A DNA stretch of 12,391 bases, from assembly GCA_022592435.1 (NCBI GenBank), contig JABYQS010000838.1:1-12391 (forward strand), given 5' to 3'. Below are positions 1-8,417 of this stretch, one piece after another. How positions within the stretch are numbered: the first letter of the stretch is position 1; each line of letters starts with the position of its first letter. This stretch comes from Cerioporus squamosus (lineage: Eukaryota > Basidiomycota > Agaricomycetes > Polyporales > Polyporaceae). Both the position numbers and the translations under genes were made by a program. The notes below the pieces were generated by a model. It was not told where the DNA came from. It searched no databases and worked only from the letters and a program-made list of their open reading frames with translations.

Positions 1-182
1 CTGGGATTCACTCATCGTTTGGGCGGGGCACTCGCCTCCCAAACCGCGTCACCTTCTCGGCTTCACAACCGCGGGTTCTACGCATCATCTCGACTGACTT
101 GCAGGGGGCGCATCCACTTCATGGAGGGTAGTCGTTGCCCAGGCGACAACCTGACTGCACAATGGTTGAACGCCCATGCTGG

Positions 183-189
183 TATAAAA
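183..189 (+). promoter_or_regulatory. TATA box of the first gene
   Basis: A TATAAAA sequence lies about 95 bases before the ATG at 281. It is followed by a long C/T-rich stretch at about 208-245, typical of transcription start regions in fungi. The spacing favours transcription starting near 215-245, so that the ATG at 281 is the first start codon in the message. No gene is visible in 1-180. Confidence 0.7.
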
Positions 190-280
190 GGGAGAGCGAC
201 AAAGTGCCCGCTCGCTACTACCTCTCTCTCTTCTCTCCCTGATTCCTCTCGACGCATCGCGCCACAGCTCCAAGTATATT

Positions 281-1053
281 ATGTTCCCCGCTGTGAGTTC
301 AAACTGCCATATGTACCAGCGCTCTCACCGTAAGCTGACCTCGTCATGCAGCCACAGCGACGGCTCGTGACTACCACGGATCCTCCGGCCATATACCCTC
401 CCCATGCGAACGACCTACCCATCGCCGCTCCTGCTTTCATTCAGAACTCGAGGAGTACCTGTCCATACCCGATTAGGAACCGTGATCAACTTGAAGGCCG
501 CAGACACGACCCGACGCTCGTGAACTGGGACGTATACGCACATGCGCTTTTGGGGAGGGCAATGGCTTACCGCTCTGGTTTGCTCCCTCACCCCCAACTT
601 ATACTCCGGGGAGATCACGCATCTATGTTGGCGATGTGGGGTGGTGTGACCGAGGCTACTTCCGCCCCATGTTCAATGTTGCCTCCCCGTCCCGACGACC
701 TGGAAGTAAAACCACTGGCAGCAATCGATGTTACCCATGCGCTATCTTCTTACCTCACGGAGCAAACACTCGTGACTGGAGCGTAAGCCAGGAACGGCAT
801 CATGAGTCACCCGTCATGTCCCGGTACACGTCCGGTGGGGCTTACTGCATCATAGCATCGACGACGCACAACAATACCGCAGGATGGCGAAGGTTGATCT
901 TTGCTTGGATGCGCACCAATTCAAGAGAAGTATAAAGCTTCTAGGGATGAAATCATCCAACACATCAGCGAGAACTTCAATACCTGGCAGGGTGTCATGG
1001 AGCAAGACTTAGGCTGCGAATCACTGCAAAGAAAGCATCCTTTCCGGGGTTAG
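281..1053 (+). pseudogene. Probable broken gene of an uncharacterised Agaricomycete family with a GDVG motif
   Basis: A four-codon first exon (281-292, MFPA) follows the TATA box. A clean intron follows at 293-351: GTGAGT donor, CTGAC branch site, GCAG acceptor. It leads in frame into an ORF running to about residue 70, ending near VNWDVYAHALL. The recognisable core, GNGLPLWFAPSPP followed by IYVGDVGWCDRGYFRPMFNV, lies in another frame from about 552 to 782. The two frames would join if the GGGG at 552-555 had one more G. A later segment with EIIQHISENFNTWQ, in the first frame (about 898-1053), fits the usual C-terminal helix of this family. The join near 783-928 is unresolved: a GTAAGC donor at 783 is good, but the acceptor is unclear. 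From memory, such proteins are intracellular and of unknown function, with a pattern like GYPLW-x-EP...IGDVG...F..LFN, and end in a segment like VSGTTKT. I do not see that ending here. The gene may be a decaying pseudogene, or intact with a base error. The family call is moderate and the break is seen directly. Confidence 0.5.
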
Positions 1054-1099
1054 TAAAGGCATAGAAATTGGATTGCTGAAAGTAAGAGTTTTGCTATCT

Positions 1100-1805
1100 C
1101 TAAAACATTGCACGTAAACCCCTTACACTTGCCACAATAGGTCTATAAATCTTCCACACCTCCCTAAACGAGACCTTCCTTGGAGGCTTATGGTCTCGTA
1201 AACGTAAAATATCCCCGGCGCAATCAACAACACCACCATTTTGCCAGGATTTCAGCAGGGAGAAAGGATGTGTCCGTTGCAGTGAATACGATATATGTTT
1301 TGTACACGGCGTGACGACATTAACCATCGCGAAGATATCCGGATCTGTTGACATGACAAGTACGAACGGAGGGGCACTTTGAAGGAAGACGAGCACTTCA
1401 CCACACGCTCTTTTCAGGATCCCCTCTCCCAACATGCGCATGGGCCGTTGCAGCCGTCGGAGCCTGAGAAAAGCGCATTCATTCACTTTTACATGGTCAA
1501 AATTAGTGAGAGTTTTGAATTTACACATCTGTCCATCCATTCGCGTATCATTCTTCCCCGCGAGTTGCGTACGTGGTAGGACAAGCTCGACTGCATCGTA
1601 TTCATTCAACATGAAAGAGGAGAAGTGCGCCGCAAACACGGACTCCGGAGTAAAGACGCCGGATAGCGGACTCGGAGACGGCATTTGCACCCAAGATGCA
1701 CCGATAGGTATCAAGTTGTGCTGCACTCACCTGTCGACTATCCAGGAGGTCCAGCTCGGGCACCGTTGCGATGTCGCATACTTCCATCTCGATGCAGAAA
1801 GCCAT
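1100..1805 (-). CDS. Hypothetical protein, two exons, no family recognised
   Basis: A minus-strand frame of about 180 codons stays open down to the TAG at 1100-1102. It can be joined to an upstream exon (1805-1731, 25 codons, starting MAFCIEMEVCD). The donor at 1730 is a perfect GTGAGT; the best in-frame acceptor is CGGAG at 1644-1643, which is not a consensus site. The resulting protein is about 205 aa, mixed in composition, with no signal peptide, membrane segment or motif I recognise. Its C-terminus is basic (REVWKIYRPIVASVRGLRAMF-like). Codon third positions are less GC-rich than in the GH79 and TPR genes, which fits a weakly expressed, lineage-specific or decaying gene. The opposite strand has a shorter overlapping ORF (1434-1841) that I judged a shadow. 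The gene converges with the broken gene at 281-1053; only about 46 bases separate their stops. Existence is uncertain and function unknown. Confidence 0.4.
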
Positions 1806-1926
1806 TCGATTATGACACTACATAAGGTACACCCAGAGTAAGAATATATCAATCATAAACAGTACAGCGGAGAACATTGCTAACGTGTCAGGAGCAGAGA
1901 ACTGAGAAGCCCGGGTACAGCTGAGT

Positions 1927-3217
1927 TCAGTCATCCACAGTGAGGTCGATGACGTCGTCTGGATCGCCGACAGCGCGTCGTTGGGACGCTTCGGGCTCTT
2001 TCTTGACGGTCCCAATTGGAGTCTTTCCTCCCTTCTTCCTCTTGGCGAGCTCGACCTTCCTCTGGAGTTGTTTGAGGCGACCCTGGAGAGGTAGGGAACA
2101 GTTAACGACTTGGGCCTTACTCAGCATGAACGAAGGGCCGTACCTGGAGCACATCCAAGTCCTCGTCGTCGTCCGAGAGCTCGATCACGCCCATGTCCAC
2201 TTGGGTCGCCCCGGGCTCTGTCTTCGGTCGCTTCGCCGGGCGATCGTCTACTGAGTCGCCAACCCGCTTTGCTGGTGATGTTGCTTCCTGCGAGGGGGGA
2301 GACAGAGGCATCACCCCTTGCGCCTGCAGGAGAGCTTGTGGTACGTCAGACCAGAAGTACCCAGACGATAAAGAGGAAGACTCACCGCGTGGTCTGTATC
2401 GGAAGACAAAGGTTGCGATGTATCCTTCCAACGGGTCAATAGGGTCGTATCGGAACAAATAGCGCAGTGGCGGGTCAGCGATCCTCGACCCCTTTCCGAG
2501 ACTAGGGACCGGACGCTGTGAGTTGCACGGAGGTGAGAGTAGGAGGAGGGCGCAAACATACGCGACGTTGTGAGCTCCTGCTTTCTTGCTTCTCTCGTGT
2601 ACTTTCTCGACTGCGTTGAAGGTTGCGGGGGTGAACGGGACGAGAGTGTAGTGTTCGTGAACTCGTCGGATGGACACCCGGATCGTGCCCAGGTCCGCGT
2701 TGCTAGACATGTTGCTCAACAGTGAGTCGTCGTCTTGTATGGGCGCGTCAATACTTGCATCTATGCGCCTATATGTGCACGACATAGCCAAGGAGCGCAC
2801 CTGATGTCTTGAGGTCTGCGAATTGGAACGGCTGCTCGACGTCCGCGTCCGTTAGGACTCCTGCCCGCTTCCCACTACTCCCGGCGCTGGATATGCTCCC
2901 ATGTGAGATGTTCCTTCCGTCCAGGGTGAAGGCATACAAGAGCCAGGTTGCCTTGACATGGTCGTTCCAATGAATGGCGAAGTTCTGTAACATGCGCGAC
3001 GGGAGTTAGGAGACAAGGAACGCGAACTGACAGCAGGAGCTCGTTCTCTATGGACTCTGGGTGCACCTCAGACATGTGGAGAATCCAGACTCGCCTTTCC
3101 GCTCTCGCTGGGTACAAAGCAGGCAACAGTCTTGCCGTCGCCTTCGACTTGTACTTGGTACTCGGGTAGTGACTCTCCGTCGCAGGTAATCCACACTTCG
3201 TGGCCATTGAGGAGCAT
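1927..3217 (-). CDS. DUF7918 domain protein with NLS and two SUMO-interaction-like motifs
   Basis: Six exons read on the minus strand: 3217-3095, 2984-2801, 2733-2562, 2501-2386, 2334-2144 and 2082-1927, giving 313 aa with phases that all agree. The DUF7918 domain covers about residues 3-205. Its landmarks are the start MLLNGHEVWITCDG, CFVPSESGK joined to NFAIHW, the LKTSDDD turn, LGTIRVSI, HERSKKAGAHNVALG, and ATFVFRYRPR. It is followed by a nuclear localisation signal RPAKRPKTEP (about 230-239), an acidic VIELSDDDEDLD (about 248-259), a basic coiled segment beginning RLKQLQRKVELAKRKK (263 on), and a C-terminus ending VIDLTVDD (306-313). Both hydrophobic-acidic stretches fit SUMO-interacting motifs. 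The family is common in Agaricomycetes and has no established function. A nuclear, protein-binding role is inference from the tail alone. Intron 1 (3094-2985) appears to use a GC donor. Other introns are 2800-2734, 2561-2502, 2385-2335 and 2143-2083. The gene diverges from the TPR gene. Confidence 0.87.
2985..3094 (-). other. Likely GC-AG intron of the DUF7918 gene
   Basis: The exon ends in GGAAAG and the intron begins GCGAGT, matching the strong AG|GCRAGT donor context typical of GC-AG introns. It ends in TTACAG at 2985. Removing it fuses CFVPSESGK directly to NFAIHWND in phase 0, as expected for the domain. The intron is 110 nt, longer than its neighbours. It contains a second, canonical donor GTCAGT at 3031, 47 nt before the same acceptor, which could give an alternative product. 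Confidence 0.65.
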
Positions 3218-3430
3218 CTTGGTATCTTCCCGGGTTCACGATCTTGCAGTGCTGATGTGGGGAAGCAGACAGACGAGGGTTTCGGTGGGAATGAAGTACA
3301 GTATACTTATGTTTTGTAGGTCGTGGAAAGAGCTAGACCCTCGCGCGCTCCGACGCGTCCTGGGCCCGACGCGCTCTCACGCGACCGCGTCAGCTTGCTC
3401 TCCGCCTTCGCATCTCTCTTCTCGACCGCC
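3218..3430. promoter_or_regulatory. Divergent promoter between the DUF7918 and TPR genes
   Basis: Only 213 bases separate the two start codons, so the promoters must overlap or share elements. A GTATACTTATG stretch near 3301-3311 is the only TATA-like sequence I noticed. The in-frame codons upstream of 3431 contain no ATG, only a GTG at 3323. An out-of-frame ATG at 3309 opens a uORF for the TPR gene. Confidence 0.5.
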
Positions 3431-3434
3431 ATGA
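3309..3434 (+). other. Upstream ORF (41 codons) whose stop overlaps the TPR start codon
   Basis: An ATG at 3309 opens a 41-residue arginine- and serine-rich reading frame that ends with TGA at 3432-3434. That stop lies inside the ATGATG (3431-3436) that starts the TPR protein. If the message begins upstream of 3309, translation of the main protein would need leaky scanning or reinitiation, a possible regulatory device. Whether the leader includes this ATG cannot be seen from the DNA alone. Confidence 0.35.
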
Positions 3435-4990
3435 TGATCGCAAACCGGGCAGCACAACGACAAGCCTCGCGACTCGGCGCAAAAGCCGTTGCTGGAACGT
3501 CGACGACGCCGACTTCGATACTCGCTCTAGCTTCGCGCAGGACACTCGCAACATCGAGCATGTCGAGCGGGACTACGTCATGGCTGCAGTCGCGCTCGCG
3601 CATTTCGACTGTCTTCAGCATCCTCATGGGCGTCGGCATCGCATCGACCGCATACGGCGTGTGCGTCTCTCACAACTTCTCGGTTTCCGACGTGTGCTGA
3701 ATATTCTGCGCTGTGTGGGCTCAAGGTACCAGTTTTACACCACCTTCACCATGTGGCCGCCCGAGGTGCGCGGCGACCTCCGTGCAGGAATCAAGGCAAA
3801 GCATCAGGGGGACTTGGACCTGAGCGAGAGATATCTGCGAAGGTACGTCGCATCCTCCTACAATTGCTTGTACCATCCCCCGGTTCTGAAAGCACGGCCG
3901 GAAGAGCGTGGAAGACCGCACAGACACTCCCGCTCTCCGCGTTCTCGTCCGAGCCCCACCTCAAGCTGTCCGGCATAGCGATCGTGCTTGGCGAAGTGCT
4001 CGAAGCCTCCAACAACCCCAACGAGGCATACGAAACCTACAGCGCAGCCTTCGCTCAGCTCCGCGCTGCCCTGGCACGCAATAGCCTCTCGGGCCGCGAG
4101 CGCATGCGCGCCGTCGCGCTCGCGCACAAGCTCGGGGAGATGGCAGAAGTATACCAGCGCGGGCCCGAGGAGGCAGAGCACTTCCTCACCTTCGCTGTCG
4201 AGGAGGCGCTGAGGGTCGTCAAGGACGAGGGCCCCAACGTCCGCAAGGGCAAGCAGAAAGAGACCGAGGAAGGCGAGGAAGATGCAATGCTTGCCGAGCT
4301 CGAGCTGCCATGGTGGGTCCGGAAGGTGGACGTCGCAGCTTCGCTGGAAGCGTTGGGTCGCTTCTACGCACAAGAGGGCAAGCCCGAGTAAGTGCCGCTC
4401 TCTCGTCGGTGGGGTCTTCGCGCTCACGCCCTACCTATGCCGAAAGATACGCGACGACACTCTACCTGCAGGCCATCGGCATGCTCATGCAGCCGCCCCC
4501 AAGAGCAAAGGACGCAGCAGTCGAGGACCGCTGTCGCGCCGCGCAGATCATGAACAACCTCTCAGACCTCATGGTGCGCGGCCCACCTCCGTCGAACGTG
4601 CAGTACGCGGAGTCCTGGGCGCGCCAGGCCCAGACCGTCATCGAGAAGACGCGTACACTTCCCGGCGCTGCACAAGATCCAGAGGCGATGGCGCTGTGCG
4701 AGCAGACTCTAGCTGCTGCGTTGTTCAACTTGGGAGCTCTGCTCGAGGTACGTGTCATACGATGTCGCGATATATGCGTGTGCGTGTCGCTGAGGCAGGT
4801 GTGTCTGTTATAGATGGGTGGGAGGCCCGAAGAGGCGCGGAAGTCGTTCCAGGATAGCCTCACACAGGCCCAACGCATTGGCATGCGGGCGGGTGCCATG
4901 GAGGCCCGAGGGGCCCTCCGGAGACTCAACCGCGCAGCTGCTTCCAAACCGCAAAACACACCTTCAGACACCACTACAGTGCAGGCATGA
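3431..4990 (+). CDS. Mitochondrial membrane-anchored TPR protein, Mgr3-like
   Basis: Five exons (3431-3660, 3726-3842, 3905-4387, 4447-4747, 4814-4990) give 435 aa with consistent phases. Residues 1-56 are rich in Arg, Ala, Ser and Thr and almost free of acidic residues, with a RRTLATSS stretch near 36-43: a convincing mitochondrial presequence. A hydrophobic segment at about 58-77 (ISTVFSILMGVGIASTAYGV) should cross a membrane. The rest is helical with TPR-like units: RGDLRAGIKAKHQGDLDLSE (start of TPR region, about 90-110), a long pair around GIAIVLGEVLEASNNPNEAY, KLGEMAEVYQRGPEEAEHFL, ASLEALGRFYAQEGKPEYAT (across the exon 3/4 join), and a last unit around FNLGALLEMGGRPEEARKSF. A charged linker KGKQKETEEGEEDAMLA (about 230-246) interrupts the array. 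The layout of presequence, single membrane segment and TPRs matches yeast Mgr3, which helps the i-AAA protease Yme1 recognise substrates at the inner membrane. That assignment is inference. Three of its four introns end in AAG. Confidence 0.85.
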
Positions 4991-5236
4991 TTCTCCGTCG
5001 CCTGCCCCGTACAGGACATATATATGCTCTTCAGACGGCGGGAAGCCCGCTACCAGGAGAACACTTCGACCCCCACATCAGCACGATATCGGTGAGTACC
5101 AGTGGCATTAGGACAACAAGTGCCTCTACAGATAGTCCGGAAAGCGTCCGTATGGCGTGATATATACAAATCCTATGAACTATGCAAGGTGTACGGGCAA
5201 ACGTGAGACCTGGCCTTTCGGAAGTCCGTGGCACGG
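4991..5236. other. Intergenic region between convergent genes
   Basis: This 246-base stretch lies between the stop of the TPR gene and the stop of GH79 copy A on the opposite strand. It should hold both 3' untranslated regions. I see no ORF, RNA gene or repeat that stands out. TATA-rich bits near 5018 and 5159 are not supported as promoters in this setting. Confidence 0.6.
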
Positions 5237-8200
5237 TCATCGCCTCATCGCGGCCACGACGACCCACACGCCCGTGACGAACATCGCAAGCAGAGTCAGA
5301 CCTGGCGCGACGCCCGCCGTCCGCGGCGCATCACTGCTGCCCTGACTCGTGCTGCCCGCCGCCCGGTCCTTCGCGCTGTCCCCGTTCGACGTCGCGAGCA
5401 CGCTGGGGTCGATCGTGACGGTGTTCTTCACCTTCGTCAGCGCCGTCGTCGAGTACGTCTGCGTCGTCGTCGGATCCGTCGTGCCTTGCGCATCCGAGGA
5501 GATGAACACGAGCGCGACCCCTGGTGCGGGCACGGGGATCTGGCACGTATTCGCGTTTGTGTCGCAGTTGATCGTTTGGATGGTCTCTGTGCCGCTGAGG
5601 CGTCCGTCGCACTGGAAACGTGCGCCGTAGGTCTGGATGCAGGGGAATAGAGGTCAGCTACCAGGCGCAGGAAGTCAATTTGAAGGACATACCTGACCGG
5701 CCCAAGTGACGTTGTCCTTCTCCGCAACCGAAGGTGCGAGCAAATACCTATCACACGTCAACAACCCATACTTATGCATGCAGATAGGACGAAGAGGATA
5801 CTCACTTGACCTTCACAGACGACGGGGTGCCGTTCCCCTCGCCAGTGTCGCCGCCGCCGACCGAGATCGTAGCGGTGTACGCTCCCTGGCCGTCCTGCTC
5901 GGTCATGTAGTTGATGAGCACCATGCGCGCGAGGACGTCGTTCTCGTAGATGGCGTATGCGGGGGTATAGTCGCTGGCGCTGTTGGCGAAGGTATCGAGC
6001 ACGCGAGACGTATTGGAAGTACCGAGCGCTTCGGCGAGAACGAGTGTCGAGTACATGATCGGGCCGACGGTCCACTGCTTGGTGTTCGACAGGTTCGTTG
6101 GTGGAGCTATACAGAGGTCAGCGGTGTGCTAGATATGAAACCCATCTGCGACGTACGTGTGAAGGGCTAGAAAGAGAGCAAGATCAGGACACAGTCTGAG
6201 CGAACAGCAAGACGTGCACTCACGTTGTATGAAACATCTTGACCACCAATGTGCAAGAGCGCGCCCGTGAAGTTGCTGTACGCCATCTGCAGACCGTAGT
6301 CAACAGCCCAGAGTGCGGAGCCGAAGCTGTCGCTGACACCGGGGAAGCCACCGCACGACGCCGTGTTTGTCTCGAACATCATGAACTGCTTGCCGTACTG
6401 CTGAGCGAGGGGCAGCGAATCGAGGTACTGGCTGACGATGTTTTTGCCACTCGCATGCGTGAGGTAATTTGCAAAGACGCTCTGGGGGTCCACCGGGGTT
6501 CCAAAGCCTGCGTCTGGGAATGCAGCCGCACAATTGTTGTCCGGGTATCTGTGGGACATGAGCTCTCCAGAGTCAGGAGAAGCGAAGTAACAGGTCAGCT
6601 TACTGTTCGACCGCCAGAATACTAATGGCATCCTGGTAGCTAGTGAGGAAACCAGTGTCCCAGATCGACTGGAGCGTCCAGGTACCCTGCGTGCTGGGGG
6701 CGACGAGGTTTCCGCGCTTGGTGATTTTAGCGTCGTTGTTGATGGCGTTGATGACGGTGCCGAACTCGTTGAAGTAGCTTTGCTGGTTGTAGTCCGAGGA
6801 ACGGTGACCGTGACTGGCAGCCTGGATTAGCGAGCCGTCATTCAGATAAAATGCATGGCGGCCTACCTGACATAGAGATCAGGTTCGTTGCCGAGCTGAT
6901 AAGCAAGGATGTTGTCTCCAAGGACTGCATCGGCTACTTCTGCGATCTGAAGACGAAGATTTGTCGTGTCGTTGAACGGGATACCTGAGTCAAAGTTAGT
7001 TGGCATTCATCGCGCTCATCGACATCTACATTAAAGCTACAATCGGCGACAGAGAATGCTTACGCGTCGCCCAAAGCGAAGGATATGAGACCATCACTCA
7101 CCAAGATACCACTTCGCGTTGACGAGCGCGGAGACGTTGCTCATTAGATAGATCATCTCGGCCGTGAAGTCGAGGATGGGCGTATCCGTCTAGATATACT
7201 AAGAAGTGAGCAAACCATCGTTCCAAAGGTACAGAGCTCCAGGTTGCCTTGGCTGTAGGGTATATGCAAACAAAACTCCACCGACATCCAGTCCCGCAAC
7301 GCGTCTGGCTTCAACTACCATCACAGGTCATCTATGGCACTGAGCCACGCCAATGTCTTGTGCCTACATTCGACGACTAGGATTCTGTCGCGACCGATAT
7401 ACATATATTGGCAGCGAACCAAGTCCTAGCCATCGGCTTAAGGCACAGTTAGCGCCCGAGCCTAGCAACATGACGTCATACCATAGCACAACGCCACACA
7501 CTCGGCCGCAACGAGCCCCGTACCCAGACTTCCTGGTTAACCACAACACGGAGGAAGTAGGAGCCACCAAAGATACCGGTAGGCAAGATGACGAAGCGTG
7601 GGGACCAGGATTGACCACGCCTCGCTAAATATGGAGCAGGCAAGATGTAAGGCGTTCCAGAAGGAGATGGCTCAAGCGCTTTACGGGCGGTGGTGCAAAC
7701 ACGAGAGTATTATGCAGAGAATGGGGCAAGGCAACCCAGAAGACTTGCACATCCAGGGAAAACAGAACAGCGACGTACCGGATTGGTTGCGTCCTCCTTG
7801 TCCTTCGCAATCATCTCGTTATTGGGCAAGCTGTCGACGAGCGTGGCAGTCTCCTGGGTGTTACCACCGACTCGTATCCGCACGCGGCCTGCGCGATCGG
7901 CAACCGTGGCCAAGAGGTTAAGGAAGGGGACCGCGATGTTGGACCTGCAATATGCCGAGTCAACCATACACCCATGCCAAGACGCTAAGACTCTGGGCGT
8001 ACGCGTTCTTGCCAACTATGCGCCAGATGCGATCGTGAGATCGGGTTGTTTGAACATATGGGGGCGGGTATACTCACTGACTTGCGTAACCACCGACATC
8101 TCGACCGAAAACCCGAGGAAGTCGCCGGTCTGCTGCACGGAGAGTCCGTTCACATTCGCCGCGGTGTTCAGTAGCGTGATCGTGAAGGCATTCGACGGCA

Positions 8201-8417
8201 TGGGGGATGGCAGCGCTGGGGCGGTGAGTATCTCGTTGTTGTATGCTGCATAGTTAGTGATCCAGTCGGTGTCCGCCGTCGCGGTTGCCCCTGCCGTCGA
8301 GGACACTCCGGATGGAGCGGTGACGCCCTCCTGGCCGTAGACTGTGACCGCCAGAACATGCGTCCAAGTCGCCGCGAACGACGCGAGAGACAGTAAAAGG
8401 AGTGAGGGTTTCAGCAT
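5237..8417 (-). CDS. GH79 beta-glucuronidase-like secreted hydrolase, copy A
   Basis: Eleven exons: 8417-8078, 8015-8003, 7944-7779, 7189-7102, 6984-6867, 6813-6604, 6548-6224, 6166-6157, 6106-5806, 5747-5693, 5632-5237, giving 673 aa. Every junction keeps phase. Start 8417 was chosen because it gives a clean signal peptide (MLKPSLLLLSLASFAATWTHVLA, about 23 aa); the frame is open further upstream without one. The catalytic domain shows SVEMSVVTQ, VPFLNLL, RVGGNTQETATL, KWYLGIPFNDTTNLRL, then the acid/base in GNEPDLYVSHGHR (about Glu236) and the nucleophile in MMFETNTASCGGFPG (about Glu371), as in clan GH-A GH79 enzymes. HIGGQDVSYNPFTPPPTN leads into the GH79 C-terminal beta domain. The tail is Ser/Thr/Gly-rich and ends in a hydrophobic stretch plus MRR, fitting a GPI signal or membrane anchor. 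The expected reaction is release of (4-O-methyl-)glucuronic acid from plant glycans such as arabinogalactan proteins; the exact substrate is not readable. It is a tandem paralogue of copy B. Intron 3 is 589 nt. Confidence 0.92.
6157..6166 (-). other. 10-nt micro-exon 8 of GH79 copy A
   Basis: CCCTTCACAC lies between TTCTAG and GTACGT and supplies the PFT of the family motif VSYNPFTPPPTN. It enters in phase 0 and leaves in phase 1. Without it the domain motif and the frame are lost. Copy B has the same exon with CCTTTCACCG. Confidence 0.87.
7190..7778 (-). other. Expanded 589-nt intron 3 of GH79 copy A, probable insertion
   Basis: The donor is CCG|GTACGT at 7778 and the acceptor is TATCTAG at 7190, with a good CTCAC branch site just upstream. 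The intron at the same position in copy B is 65 nt (11419-11355), so about 520 bases are extra here. The interior has several short ORFs on both strands, none with recognisable coding content. It also holds an ATGACGTCAT palindrome near 7470 and a 10-base inverted repeat near its ends. A short non-autonomous transposon, a solo LTR or random growth are all possible; none is proven. Confidence 0.8.
7242..7736. repeat. Inverted 10-mer pair flanking the intron insertion
   Basis: GGTTGCCTTG at 7242-7251 is repeated in inverted orientation at 7727-7736, with partial agreement just outside (TCCA against TCTG). The pair encloses about 475 bases and sits close to both ends of the expanded intron, as terminal inverted repeats of a small transposon would. 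A 10-base match could occur by chance in 600 bases, and I found no target-site duplication. Confidence 0.3.
8003..8015 (-). other. 13-nt micro-exon 2 of GH79 copy A
   Basis: TTGGCAAGAACGC lies between a CATAG acceptor and a GTACGC donor. It adds IGKNA between SVVTQV and SNIAVPFLN, which matches the spacing in other GH79 proteins. It enters in phase 1 and leaves in phase 2. Copy B has a 13-nt exon at the same place. Confidence 0.85.

Noticed and set aside
346..786. 146-codon ORF starting at ATG 346 as a complete gene
   Set aside because: The ATG lies within the acceptor end of a clean intron, and the family-like sequence after 552 is in another frame, so the second half of this ORF is out of frame with the likely protein.
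1434..1841. Plus-strand ORF of 135 codons opposite the hypothetical minus-strand gene
   Set aside because: The minus-strand frame is longer and has a good splice donor; this one lacks motifs and a promoter.
3323..3430. N-terminal extension of the TPR protein from 3323
   Set aside because: The codon there is GTG, not ATG; the first in-frame ATG is 3431 and gives a good mitochondrial presequence.
5228..5650. Plus-strand ORF of 140 codons over the 3' end of GH79 copy A
   Set aside because: It lies opposite well-supported coding sequence, is arginine-rich from reading GC-rich codons in reverse, and has no recognisable motif.
7353..7628. ORFs of 91 and 84 codons on either strand in the long GH79 intron
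   Set aside because: Neither resembles a transposase or any known protein, and both fit chance openings.
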